Part shown: one piece after another, positions 52,485 to 61,860 of the stretch
Numbering within the stretch: the stretch's first letter is position 1
How the letters are laid out: each line of letters begins with the position of its first letter
The notes under the pieces: generated by a model
Told to the model about the DNA's origin: nothing
Database searches by the model: none
Seen by the model: only the letters and a program-made list of their open reading frames with translations
Origin: Geodermatophilus saharensis
GTDB lineage: Bacteria; Actinomycetota; Actinomycetes; Mycobacteriales; Geodermatophilaceae
Reading direction: 5' to 3'
Length of the DNA stretch: 64,000 nt
NCBI RefSeq assembly: GCF_900188205.1
Contig: NZ_FZOH01000003.1
Location: 518,539-582,538 of the forward strand
Position numbers and translations under genes: made by a program

Positions 52485-54143
52485 GTGGGCGCACCGGGCA
52501 GGCTGGGCGGGCTGCTGGCCGACGCGGCGCTGGGCCTGCCGCTGCGGGCCACGGCCTACACCGTGGCGCGTGACCTCGCCGTCCCGATGCCCGACGGGGT
52601 GACGCTGCTGGGTGACCACTACCGCCCCGCGGCCGAGGCCGGCCCGCTGCCGGTCGTGCTCGTCCGGCTGCCCTACGGCCGGGCGGGGGTGTTCGCGCAC
52701 GCCTTCGCCGCGCCCTACGCCCGGCGCGGGTTCCAGGTGTTCGTGCAGTCCACCCGCGGCACCTTCGGCTCCGGCGGGCACTTCCGGCCGTTCACCACCG
52801 AGCACGACGACGGCCTGGCCACCCTCGCCTGGCTGCGCGCGCAGCCGTGGTGCGACGGCCGGGTGGCGATGACCGGCGCGAGCTACTTCGGCCACACCCA
52901 GTGGGCGGTGGCGCCCTACGCCGACCCGCCCCTGGTGGCCGTCTCGCCGCACGTCACCGCCGCGCGGATCACCGCGGCCTTCTACGACCACGGCGCCCCC
53001 GGGCTGGAGAACGCGCTGCGGTGGTCGGTGGCCATCGGCCGCCAGGAGGCCGGCGGGCTGCCCGCACCGCTGCTGCGGCCCCTGCTGCGGGCCCGCGTGG
53101 AGCGGGCGCTGCGGCTGCTGCCGCTGCAGGCCGCCGACACCGCCGCGGTCGGCGCGCCGGTGCCCTTCTGGCGCGACTTCACCGCGCACGCCGCCCCCGG
53201 GGACCCGTTCTGGGACGTCGCCGACCACGACCGCGCCGACCTCGGCCGCATGCCCCCGGTCAGCATGGTCACCGGCTGGTGGGACCTCTTCGCCGCCGCG
53301 CAGCTCGCCGACCTCGCCCGGCTGCACGCCGCCGGCGTCCCGGCGCGCATCGTCGTCGGCCCCTGGATCCACGGCGAGCCCGGCGAGCTGCGGGCGGCGC
53401 TGCGCAGCGACGTGACCTGGCTCGACCACCACCTACGGGGCGGCCCGGCACCGCGGGGGGCGCCGGTGCGGCTGTACCTGCAGCAGGCCGGGACCTGGCT
53501 GGAGTCACCGTCGTGGCCGCCGCCGGACAGCCGGGCGGTGCGGCACCACCTGCGCGCCGGCGGCGGGCTGACCGCCGAGCCGGGCGACGAGCCGCCCGGC
53601 CGGTTCACCCACGACCCCGCCGACCCCACGCCGAGCGCCGGCGGCCCGCTGCTCGAGCGGCCGGGCAAGCAGGCCGACCAGCGCGCCGTCGAGGCCCGCG
53701 ACGACGTCCTCGTCTTCACCGGCCCGGTGCTCGACGCCGACGTCGACGTCGCCGGGCCCGTGCGCGCCCGCGTCCACGTGCGCCCCGACCTGCCGCACGC
53801 CGACCTGGTCGTCCGGCTGTGCGACGTCGACCCGGCGGGGGTCTCGCGCAACGTCGTCGACGGCATCCGCCGGCTGGACCCCGGCAGCGTCCCCGCCGCC
53901 GACGTCGCCGTCGGGGCCGACGGGGTGCTCGCCGTCGACGTCGAGCTGTTCCCCACCGCCTACCGCTTCCGGGCCGGGCACCGGCTGCGGGTGCACGTCG
54001 CCGGGGGCGCGTTCCCCCGGTTCGCGCGCAACCACGGCACCGGCGAGCCGTTCGCCACGGCAACCACCGGCCGGCCGTGCCGGTTCACGGTGTTCCACGA
54101 CGCGGCGCACCCGTCGTGGCTGGAGCTGCCCGTCCTGGGCTGA
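52485..54143 (+). CDS. CocE/NonD family hydrolase
   Basis: A 552-residue hydrolase: an alpha/beta hydrolase N-terminal part with VQSTRGTFGSGGHF and MTGASYFGHTQWA (G-x-S-Y-x-G nucleophile), an inserted helical cap, and a C-terminal jelly-roll domain (DADVDVAGPVRARVHVR). It resembles X-prolyl dipeptidyl aminopeptidase/cocaine esterase-type (CocE/NonD) enzymes. There is no signal peptide. The catalytic Asp (STMVTGWWD region) and His (VGPWIHGE) are visible. GTG 52485 lies behind GGGAGGACGGGG. Confidence 0.88.
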   Translation: MGAPGRLGGLLADAALGLPLRATAYTVARDLAVPMPDGVTLLGDHYRPAAEAGPLPVVLVRLPYGRAGVFAHAFAAPYARRGFQVFVQSTRGTFGSGGHFRPFTTEHDDGLATLAWLRAQPWCDGRVAMTGASYFGHTQWAVAPYADPPLVAVSPHVTAARITAAFYDHGAPGLENALRWSVAIGRQEAGGLPAPLLRPLLRARVERALRLLPLQAADTAAVGAPVPFWRDFTAHAAPGDPFWDVADHDRADLGRMPPVSMVTGWWDLFAAAQLADLARLHAAGVPARIVVGPWIHGEPGELRAALRSDVTWLDHHLRGGPAPRGAPVRLYLQQAGTWLESPSWPPPDSRAVRHHLRAGGGLTAEPGDEPPGRFTHDPADPTPSAGGPLLERPGKQADQRAVEARDDVLVFTGPVLDADVDVAGPVRARVHVRPDLPHADLVVRLCDVDPAGVSRNVVDGIRRLDPGSVPAADVAVGADGVLAVDVELFPTAYRFRAGHRLRVHVAGGAFPRFARNHGTGEPFATATTGRPCRFTVFHDAAHPSWLELPVLG

Positions 54144-54169
54144 GCGGTCCCGTCCGACCGGCCCCGGAC

Positions 54170-54212
54170 GCGCCACCGGCGCCCCTCCCCGGGAGGAGGA
54201 GCGCCGGTGGTG
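54170..54212. terminator. Hairpin after the CocE/NonD gene
   Basis: CCACCGGCGC and GCGCCGGTGG frame CCCTCCCCGGGAGGAGGA, which can form an inner stem of its own. It lies downstream of the stop at 54143. Confidence 0.7.
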
Positions 54213-54219
54213 AGGTGCC

Positions 54220-54284
54220 GGAACGGCCACCCTCCAGGGGCCCGCGCCGAGCGGAGCGAGGCGTGGGGGGAAGGGTGGCCCTTC
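54220..54284. terminator. Dispersed stem-loop, copy E
   Basis: GGAACGGCCACCCT pairs with AAGGGTGGCC; inner arm CCGCGCCGAGC/GCGAGGCGTGGGG. It lies between the CocE/NonD hairpin and the stop of the livJ-type gene, and has the same plan as copies A, C and D, including the CGAGCGGAGCGAG loop found in D. Confidence 0.75.
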
Positions 54285-54286
54285 TA

Positions 54287-55546
54287 CTACTCCCCGCCGG
54301 CGAGGTCGGCGGCCAGCTCGCCCTCGAAGGCCTCCTGGACGACCTCGGCGCCGCCGGGCGCGTCGGCCGGGCGCAGGATGAAGCTCTCCGTGCTCGGCGA
54401 CACCCCCGTCTCGAACGCGTTGATCGGCACCAGCAGGCCACCGGTGTCGACGTCGGAGAGCTCCGAGAAGGCGGCGGTGACGCCCTCGCGGGTGAGGTCG
54501 CCGCTCTCGCAGGCCGCGTCGAGCACCTGGTTCATGACGTCACCCATCGCGTACCCGAAGATCGCGCCCAGGCTGGGCGTGGTGTTGGGGTAGGCGGCCT
54601 CGTACTGCTCGAGCAGCTCGGGCTGGGCCTGCCAGGCGGTGATCGGCGAGGCCACGTACAGGTGGTCCTTGAGCCACTGCGCCGAGGGGCCCTGCAGCAG
54701 GCCCGGCGCGAACACCGGGTTGCTGCCCAGGATCGGCACGTCGAGGCCGGCCGCCTGCGCCACCGCGGCCGCCGAGGCGGTCTGGGCGGGCGCCACGGTC
54801 AGCACGATCGCGTCGACGCCCTCGGCGGCGAACTGGGTGACCTGCGCGGACATGTCCTGGTCGGTGGACTTGATCTGCGCCTCGATCACGTTGAGCCCGC
54901 GGGCCTCCGCGACGGCGCGGGTGCCGGCCAGGCCGTTCTCCCCGTACTCGCCCTCGAAGTAGATGTGCCCGACGGTGGCGCCGTCCTGCAGCAGCCCCTG
55001 GTCGAAGAGGTACTGGTAGCCGTTGGCCAGCTCGACGTCGTAGGTGGCCCCCAGCACGCCGGTGCCGGGGATCTCGGTGAGCGTGCGCGCCCACGCCGAC
55101 GGGAAGTTGACGATCTGGTCGGCCTCGTACTCCGGCGCGAGCGCGGTGTTGATCGGCGACCCGATGGTCTGCTGCATGGCCAGGACGTTGGGCTCCATGG
55201 CGCTGTAGAGCTGTACGCCGTTCTGCGGCACGTAGTTCGTGTCCTGGACGTCGAGCTCGACGTCGTAGGTGTCGCAGACCTGGTTGTCCTGCCAGTACAG
55301 CGTGTTGCCGTTGGTGATGTCCGTGCCGAGCGCGGCGAAGACGCCGGTCAGGTCGGTCAGCACGCCGAGCCGGATGGTGCTGCCCTCGACGCCGACGTCG
55401 GTGGCGACGTCCTCGCCGCCACCGCCCCCGCCGCCGCCGCCACCGCCGCCGCCGCTGTCCTCGGCCCGGGTGCTGCAGCCGCTGACCGCGACCACGGCGA
55501 CGGCGGCCAGGACGGTGGCCCCCCGCAGACGCTTACCTGCTCTCAT
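54287..55546 (-). CDS. ABC transporter substrate-binding lipoprotein, branched-chain amino acid type
   Basis: A 419-residue lipoprotein: a basic N-terminus, hydrophobic stretch and lipobox VAVSGCS (Cys24), a 13-Gly linker, then a two-lobe Peripla_BP_6-type domain (IRLGVLTDLTGVFAALGTDITNG, YEGEYGENGLAGTRAV, VTVAPAQTASAAAVAQ). It captures the ligand outside the membrane for the LivMHGF-type permease encoded downstream in the same direction. The ATG overlaps the stop of livM (ATGA). Ligand (amino acid, amide or aromatic compound) not determinable. Confidence 0.9.
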   Translation of the reverse strand: MRAGKRLRGATVLAAVAVVAVSGCSTRAEDSGGGGGGGGGGGGGEDVATDVGVEGSTIRLGVLTDLTGVFAALGTDITNGNTLYWQDNQVCDTYDVELDVQDTNYVPQNGVQLYSAMEPNVLAMQQTIGSPINTALAPEYEADQIVNFPSAWARTLTEIPGTGVLGATYDVELANGYQYLFDQGLLQDGATVGHIYFEGEYGENGLAGTRAVAEARGLNVIEAQIKSTDQDMSAQVTQFAAEGVDAIVLTVAPAQTASAAAVAQAAGLDVPILGSNPVFAPGLLQGPSAQWLKDHLYVASPITAWQAQPELLEQYEAAYPNTTPSLGAIFGYAMGDVMNQVLDAACESGDLTREGVTAAFSELSDVDTGGLLVPINAFETGVSPSTESFILRPADAPGGAEVVQEAFEGELAADLAGGE

Positions 55547-56799
55547 CTGGTGCTGCTCCCTTGCGCTGGTGGATCGGACGGGACGGTGGTGCCGGGACCG
55601 GCGCCCGGGGAGGGGCCGCCGGACGAGCGCGGGGAGGCGCCCGGTGATCCGCGGCCGGGTCTGCGACCCCGGTGGCGGAAGCGGTTGGCGAACCCGGCCA
55701 GGCCGCCGGGCTCGAAGAGGATGACCAGGACGATCGCCAGGCCGAACAGGTAGCGCGCGGCGATGCCGGCGGAGATGCCGCCCTCGCCGGGGGCGCTGAC
55801 CAGCGGCAGGACGTCGGCGAACTGCTGGAACACCAGCGGCAGGGCGGTCACGAACGCCGCGCCCAGGGCCGCGCCGGCCACCGAGCCGAGCCCCCCGAGG
55901 ACGATCATCGCCAAGTAGAGGATCGAGACGGTCAGCCCGAAGGACTCCGGCGCGATGCTGCCGATCGACAGCGCGTACATCACGCCCGACAGCCCGGCGT
56001 ACATGGAGCTGACGAGGAACACCCGCGCCTTGTAGGCCTGCACGTTCACGCCCATGACCGAGGCGGCGACCTCGCTGTCGCGCAGCGTCTGCAGCGCCCG
56101 GCCCGGGCGGCTGCGCAGCAGGTTGCGGGCGAACAGGTAGGCGGCCAGCGCCAGGACGATGCCCAGGTACCACAGCCGCTCGGCCTCCCGGTAGGGGACG
56201 CCGAGGACGAACAGCTGCGGGTCGCTGTTGCCGAAGGTGAACCCGAACAGCGAGAACTCCGGCACCGAGCGGCCGTTGAACCCGCCGGTGACCGGGGTCC
56301 AGGTGTTGAGCACGTGCACGCCGATGAACACCAGGCCCAGCGAGGCGACACCGAGGTAGATGCCGCGCAGCCGCGCCGCGATCGGGCTGAACAGCAGCCC
56401 GGCGACGCCGGCGAGCAGCACGCCGACGACCATCCCGACGATCGGCGGCAGCTCCAGCCCGCGCAGCGACGCCCGGGTGCCCAGCCCGCCGGACTCCCCG
56501 GAGATGTAGGTGTAGCTGACCGCGCCGACGGCGAGGAAGAACGCGTGCGCCAGCGACAGCTGCCCGGTGGTGCCGACCAGGAGGTTCAGCCCGATGGCGC
56601 CCACGATGGCCCCCGCGACGGCGAAGCCGGTGCGCAGCCAGAACTCCTCGACGTAGAGCGGGAGGACCAGCAGGACGACGAGGGCGGCCACCAGCAGCAG
56701 GGGCTTGAGGAACCGCATCGGCGACCGGGCCGGGCCGGACGCGTCCGCCGAGGGTGTCCTGCGGGTGGCGCCGGCCGGGGCGGAGAGGGTGTCAGACAC
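55543..56799 (-). CDS. livM: Branched-chain amino acid ABC transporter permease, LivM-type
   Basis: A 418-residue membrane protein with about ten helices and the cytosolic loop RSRPGRALQTLRDSEVAASVMGVNVQAYK (EAA-like), typical of LivM. The last ~55 residues are a basic/Gly-Ser-Pro-rich tail. GTG 56799 overlaps the livH stop by 8 bp. One of two permease halves of the operon. Confidence 0.9.
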   Translation of the reverse strand: MSDTLSAPAGATRRTPSADASGPARSPMRFLKPLLLVAALVVLLVLPLYVEEFWLRTGFAVAGAIVGAIGLNLLVGTTGQLSLAHAFFLAVGAVSYTYISGESGGLGTRASLRGLELPPIVGMVVGVLLAGVAGLLFSPIAARLRGIYLGVASLGLVFIGVHVLNTWTPVTGGFNGRSVPEFSLFGFTFGNSDPQLFVLGVPYREAERLWYLGIVLALAAYLFARNLLRSRPGRALQTLRDSEVAASVMGVNVQAYKARVFLVSSMYAGLSGVMYALSIGSIAPESFGLTVSILYLAMIVLGGLGSVAGAALGAAFVTALPLVFQQFADVLPLVSAPGEGGISAGIAARYLFGLAIVLVILFEPGGLAGFANRFRHRGRRPGRGSPGASPRSSGGPSPGAGPGTTVPSDPPAQGSSTR

Positions 56800-57682
56800 G
56801 TGTCAGCTCCTTGGTCCCGAACAGGCCGGAGGGGCGGACCAGCAGCACGATGATCATGACGACGTAGGGCGCGACCTCGCCGAACCCGCGGCCGAGGAAG
56901 GACAGCTGGTCCTGGTAGCCGGCCGCCATCGCCTCGGTGATGCCGATGAGCAGGCCGCCCACCAGGGCGCCGCCGGTGGAGTCCAGGCCGCCGAGGATCG
57001 CCGCGGGGAAGGCGCGCAGCGCGACCGTGTAGGCCGCCGCGCTCACGCCGGGGGTGGGGGCGCCGACGAGGAACAGCGCGGCCACCGCGGCGAGGACGCC
57101 GGCGACGATCCAGGCCAGCGCGGAGACCCGGCCCTGCCGGATGCCCATGAGCGCGGCGGCCTCGCCGTCCTCGGCCGAGGCGCGCATGGCCACGCCCCAG
57201 CTGGAGTACTTGAAGGCGACGAAGAACGCGATGATCAGGACCCCGGCGACGCCCATCGCGATCAGCCGGTTCTCGCTGATGCCGACGCCGCCGATGCGCA
57301 CCGAGTCCCCGCCCCACGGGTGCGGCACGTTGAGGATGTCCGGGCCGATCCGCCGGATGAGCTCGGTGAGCAGGATGATGTCGACGCCGATGGTGACGAT
57401 GGCTAGGCTGATCACCGGGGCGCCGCGCAGCCGGTTGATGACCAGCCGCTCGATGAGGAACGCCGCCAGGGCCGTGACGACGATCCCGACGAGCACGGCG
57501 GGGAGGAAGCCGATCGGGTCGGCGAGCCGGGCCATCGTGTAGGCGCCGAGCAGCAGCAGCGAGCCGTGGGTGAAGCTCACCACCTCGCTGGCCTTGAAGA
57601 TGATCACGAAGCCCAGCGCGATGAGCGCGTAGATCGCGCCCAGCGAGATGCCGTTGAGCAGCAGGGACAGGAACTGGGTCAC
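56792..57682 (-). CDS. livH: Branched-chain amino acid ABC transporter permease, LivH-type
   Basis: A 296-residue membrane protein: LLNGISLGAIYALIALGFVIIFK starts the typical LivH pattern, followed by KASEVVSFTHGSLLLLGAY and RASAEDGEAAALMGI (the EAA-type loop). About eight helices. GTG 57682 overlaps the livG stop (GTGA), so the whole operon is closely coupled. Confidence 0.92.
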   Translation of the reverse strand: MTQFLSLLLNGISLGAIYALIALGFVIIFKASEVVSFTHGSLLLLGAYTMARLADPIGFLPAVLVGIVVTALAAFLIERLVINRLRGAPVISLAIVTIGVDIILLTELIRRIGPDILNVPHPWGGDSVRIGGVGISENRLIAMGVAGVLIIAFFVAFKYSSWGVAMRASAEDGEAAALMGIRQGRVSALAWIVAGVLAAVAALFLVGAPTPGVSAAAYTVALRAFPAAILGGLDSTGGALVGGLLIGITEAMAAGYQDQLSFLGRGFGEVAPYVVMIIVLLVRPSGLFGTKELTRV

Positions 57683-58559
57683 GGCTGGCGCTCCGTCGGC
57701 TCGGGGGTGTGGGCTGCGGCGACCGCGTCGGCCGGGTTGTCCTCGGTGCCCGAGCCGAGGTAGGCGCGGATGACCTCGGGGTCGGACTGCACCTGGGCGG
57801 GGGTGCCGTCGGCGATGCGCCGGCCGAAGTCGAGGACGGTCACCCGGTCGGCCAGCGACATCACCATCCCCATGTCGTGCTCGACGAGGATCACCGAGAT
57901 GCCCAGGGCCGCGCGGATCTCGCGGATGGAGTCGGCCATCCGGTCGGTCTCCTGGGCGTTCATGCCGGCGACCGGCTCGTCGAGCAGCAGCAGCCGCGGC
58001 TCGATGCACAGCGCGCGGGCCACCTCGACCCGCTTCTGGTCGCCGTAGGACAGCACGCCGACCGGGGTGTGCAGCTTGTCGCCGAGGTCGAGGAACTCCG
58101 CGATCTCGCGGATCCGCTCGCCGTGCACCCTCCCCTCCCGGGTGGCACGGGGCAGCCGCAGGCCCGAGGAGAGGAAGCCGGCCTTCGTGAGGTGGTGGCG
58201 GCCGAGCATGAGGTTCTCGGCGACGGTCTGCGCGCCGGACAGCGCGATGTTCTGGAAGGCGCGGGCGACGCCGACACCGGCGATCTGGAAGGGCCGCATC
58301 GCGCTCAGCCGCGCGTCGCCGAACCGGACCTCCCCCGCGGTGGCCCGGTAGACGCCGGAGAGCACGTTGAACAGCGTCGACTTGCCCGCGCCGTTGGGCC
58401 CGATGACGGCGTGGATCGTGCCGGGGGCGACGGTGAACGACACGTCGTTGAGGGCCTTGATGGCGCCGAAGGCGACGCTGACGCCGTCGACCTCGACCGG
58501 CGGGACGTCGGACCGGGTCGTGGTGTCGCGGGCGCCCGCGGCCGCCCGGTGGGCGCCGC

Positions 58560-58563
<4 letters not shown>
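57679..58563 (-). CDS. livG: ABC transporter ATP-binding protein, LivG-type
   Basis: A 294-residue ATPase: Walker A GPNGAGKSTLF, signature LSYGDQKRVEVARAL (LSGGQ replaced by LSYGD), Walker B LLLLDEPVAGMN, and the H-loop VEHDM. A C-terminal extension of about 30 residues has no domain. GTG 58563 overlaps the livF stop (GTGA). Confidence 0.92.
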
Positions 58564-59351
<788 letters not shown>

Positions 59352-59607
59352 GGGGCTACCGGGAGTGATGTGTCCCACATGCGGCGGAACGATAGGCCGC
59401 AGGTCAAGACGGAGCGGCCAGGACGGGCGCGACCGTGACCACTCGGTGATACGAGTCGCCGCGGTTCTCCTCGATCGGACCCGATCGGGTGGCCCGGCGC
59501 CACCCGGGAGGGGACCTCCGGCGCTCCCCGGGAGGGGACCTGCGGTGCCTCTCGACGCCGGGTGCCGGCGGCTGCTACACCCGGCACCCCGGACCGAAGG
59601 AGCTCCC

Positions 59608-61221
59608 GTGTTCGACGACGACCTCACCGGCACGATCGCGCGGGCGCGCCGGCACGCCCTGGGCGACCTGCTGCACCGCTCCGCCGCGCGCACACCCGGG
59701 AAGACGGCGCTGCGCTTCCGCGACCGCAGCCACACCTACGCCGAGCTCGACACCGTCGTCGACCGCACCGCCAACGCCCTGACCGCGCGCGGGATCGGCC
59801 GGGGCGACCGGGTGGCGCTGCTGTCGCACAACGACGACGGCTACGTCGTGCTGACCTTCGCCCTGGCCCGCCTCGGCGCCATCGCCGTCCCGGTGAACTT
59901 CATGCTGCAGGCCACCGAGATCGCCTACGTCCTCGGGCACGCCGAGGCCGTCGGCGTCGTCGCCGAGGCCGCGCTGCTGCCGGTCGCGCGGGAGGCGATC
60001 GAGCTGGCCGGCCGGGCCGACGGGGTGCGCGTGCGCGGCGTGCTGGGCGGCCGCCCCGGCGACGGCGCGCAGCCGCCCGAGGGCTGGGAGGCGTACGAGA
60101 CCTGGGCGGCGCACCCCGACGCCACTCCCCCGCAGGTGCCGGTGGCCGACGACGACGTCCTGCAGCTGATGTACACCAGCGGCACCGAGTCCCGCCCCAA
60201 GGGCGTCATGATGACCAGCCGCAGCCTGGTCAGCCAGTACGTCAGCTGCATCGTCGGCGGCCGGTACGCCGCCGACGACGTCGCCCTGCACGCGCTGCCG
60301 CTGTTCCACGTCGCCGCCCAGCACTGCTTCCTCAACCCGAACCTGTACCTGGGCGGCACCAACGTCGTCCTCGAGGGCCCCGACCCCGCCGCCGTCCTGG
60401 CCGCGATCGAGCGGGAGCGGATCACCAGCCTGTTCTGCCCGCCGACGGTGTGGATCGGGCTGCTGCGCTCCCCCGACTTCGACCGCCGCGACCTGTCCAC
60501 GCTGGCCAAGGGCTACTACGGGGCGTCGATCATGCCGGTGGCCGTGGTGGAGGAGCTGCGCCGCCGGCTGCCGGGCATGGCGCTGTTCAACTTCTACGGG
60601 CAGACGGAGATGTCGGCGCTGGCGCTGGTGCTGTCCCCGGAGGACCAGCTGCGCAAGCCCGGCTCGGCCGGCACGGCGGTGATCAACAGCGAGACGCGGA
60701 TCGTCGACGACCTCGGCGCGCCGGTCGGCCCCGGCGTCGAGGGCGAGATCGTGCACCGCAGCCCGCACGCCACCGCCGGCTACTGGAACGACCCGGACAA
60801 GACCGCCGAGGCCTTCCGCGACGGCTGGTTCCACAGCGGCGACCTCGGCGTCATGGACGCCGACGGCTACACCACGATCGTCGACCGCAAGAAGGACGTC
60901 ATCAAGACCGGCGGGGAGAACGTCGCCAGCCGGGAGGTGGAGGAGGTGCTCTACCAGCACCCGGCGGTCGCCGAGGTCGCCGTCTTCGGCATCCCGCACC
61001 CGCGGTGGATCGAGGCCGTGGCCGCCGCCGTCGTCGTGCGGGAGGGGCAGCGGGCCGACCCCGACGAGCTCGTCGCCTTCTGCCGCGAGCGGCTGGCCGG
61101 GTTCAAGACGCCGCGGCACGTCACCGTCGTCGACGCGCTGCCCAAGAACGCCAGCGGCAAGATCCTCAAGCGCGAGCTGCGGACCACCTTCGCCGACCTG
61201 GCCGCCGAGCGGGCCGGCTGA
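59608..61221 (+). CDS. Acyl-CoA synthetase (AMP-binding, FadD-like)
   Basis: A 537-residue adenylate-forming enzyme: LQLMYTSGTESRPKGVMMT (P-loop at about 186-200), FNFYGQTEMSALA, WFHSGDLGVMDADGYTTIVDRKKDVIKTGGENV, and the catalytic Lys518 in PKNASGKILKRE. It activates a carboxylic acid with ATP and CoA; chain length or aromatic nature is not clear. GTG 59608 follows AAGGAG. Divergent from the liv-type operon, so aromatic or fatty-acid uptake and activation might be linked, which is inference only. Confidence 0.92.
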   Translation: MFDDDLTGTIARARRHALGDLLHRSAARTPGKTALRFRDRSHTYAELDTVVDRTANALTARGIGRGDRVALLSHNDDGYVVLTFALARLGAIAVPVNFMLQATEIAYVLGHAEAVGVVAEAALLPVAREAIELAGRADGVRVRGVLGGRPGDGAQPPEGWEAYETWAAHPDATPPQVPVADDDVLQLMYTSGTESRPKGVMMTSRSLVSQYVSCIVGGRYAADDVALHALPLFHVAAQHCFLNPNLYLGGTNVVLEGPDPAAVLAAIERERITSLFCPPTVWIGLLRSPDFDRRDLSTLAKGYYGASIMPVAVVEELRRRLPGMALFNFYGQTEMSALALVLSPEDQLRKPGSAGTAVINSETRIVDDLGAPVGPGVEGEIVHRSPHATAGYWNDPDKTAEAFRDGWFHSGDLGVMDADGYTTIVDRKKDVIKTGGENVASREVEEVLYQHPAVAEVAVFGIPHPRWIEAVAAAVVVREGQRADPDELVAFCRERLAGFKTPRHVTVVDALPKNASGKILKRELRTTFADLAAERAG

Positions 61222-61258
61222 CCCCGGAGCGTCGGTGCCGGCGGGCAGGATCGCCGGC

Positions 61259-61639
61259 GTGACCGCCTTCTTCCTCCCCCGCGCCACCGACGACGACCAG
61301 GCCGAGCGCCTCTACGAGGCGCTGGCCGAGTTCGCCGGCTGCGAGCCCGCGCCCCCGGGTGAGCGGGTGCGGTCGATCGGGTTCACCCAGGACGGCGCCC
61401 GGTGGGCGGCGCGGGTCGGCGAGGAGCTGCGCGGGGAGCGCACGACGTCCTCGCTGCGGCGCGGCGAGCTCGTCGAGCACACGCAGACGCTCACCGACCC
61501 CGCCCGGGTGCTCGCCATCTACCCGGGGCGGGCGCACGTGGTGGTCACCGACGCCCAGCCGATCACCGGCACGGCCTCGGCGTGGGCCAACCCGTTCTCC
61601 GCGCGGCCCGACGAGGTGGTCCTGTTCGACGCCCGCTGA
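61259..61639 (+). CDS. Hypothetical protein (126 residues)
   Basis: A small soluble protein starting MTAFFLPRATDDDQAERLYEALAEFA, with a YPGRAHVVVTDAQ core. Looks like a two-layer alpha/beta domain; I do not know the family. GTG 61259 lies 37 bp after the synthetase stop; an in-frame GTG at 61235 is possible. The stop lies in a 14-bp tandem repeat. Confidence 0.65.
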   Translation: MTAFFLPRATDDDQAERLYEALAEFAGCEPAPPGERVRSIGFTQDGARWAARVGEELRGERTTSSLRRGELVEHTQTLTDPARVLAIYPGRAHVVVTDAQPITGTASAWANPFSARPDEVVLFDAR

Positions 61640-61685
61640 CCCGAGCCCGCTGACCCGAGCCCGCTGACCCGAGCGCGCTGACCCG
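61631..61685. repeat. 14-bp tandem repeat with stop codons in all three frames
   Basis: Four units of GCCCGCTGACCCGA (last unit slightly changed). Each holds a TGA; because 14 is not a multiple of 3, successive units place TGA in every plus-strand frame. The first TGA is the stop of the preceding gene. Confidence 0.75.
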
Positions 61686-61860
61686 CCCTGCCGGTGCGGC
61701 GGCGACGCCTCCGGACGGCCGTCCCCGGGGCTAGCATCCGGCAGCACGCCGAAGCCGACGGCCACCGGCGCCGGCGGGCCCGGGCGGTCCCCCGCGCACC
61801 GGGTCCCGCTGCGTCCCGGCCCGGCCGGAACGCCTCCGCGACCACCCGGAGGGCGCGGCC

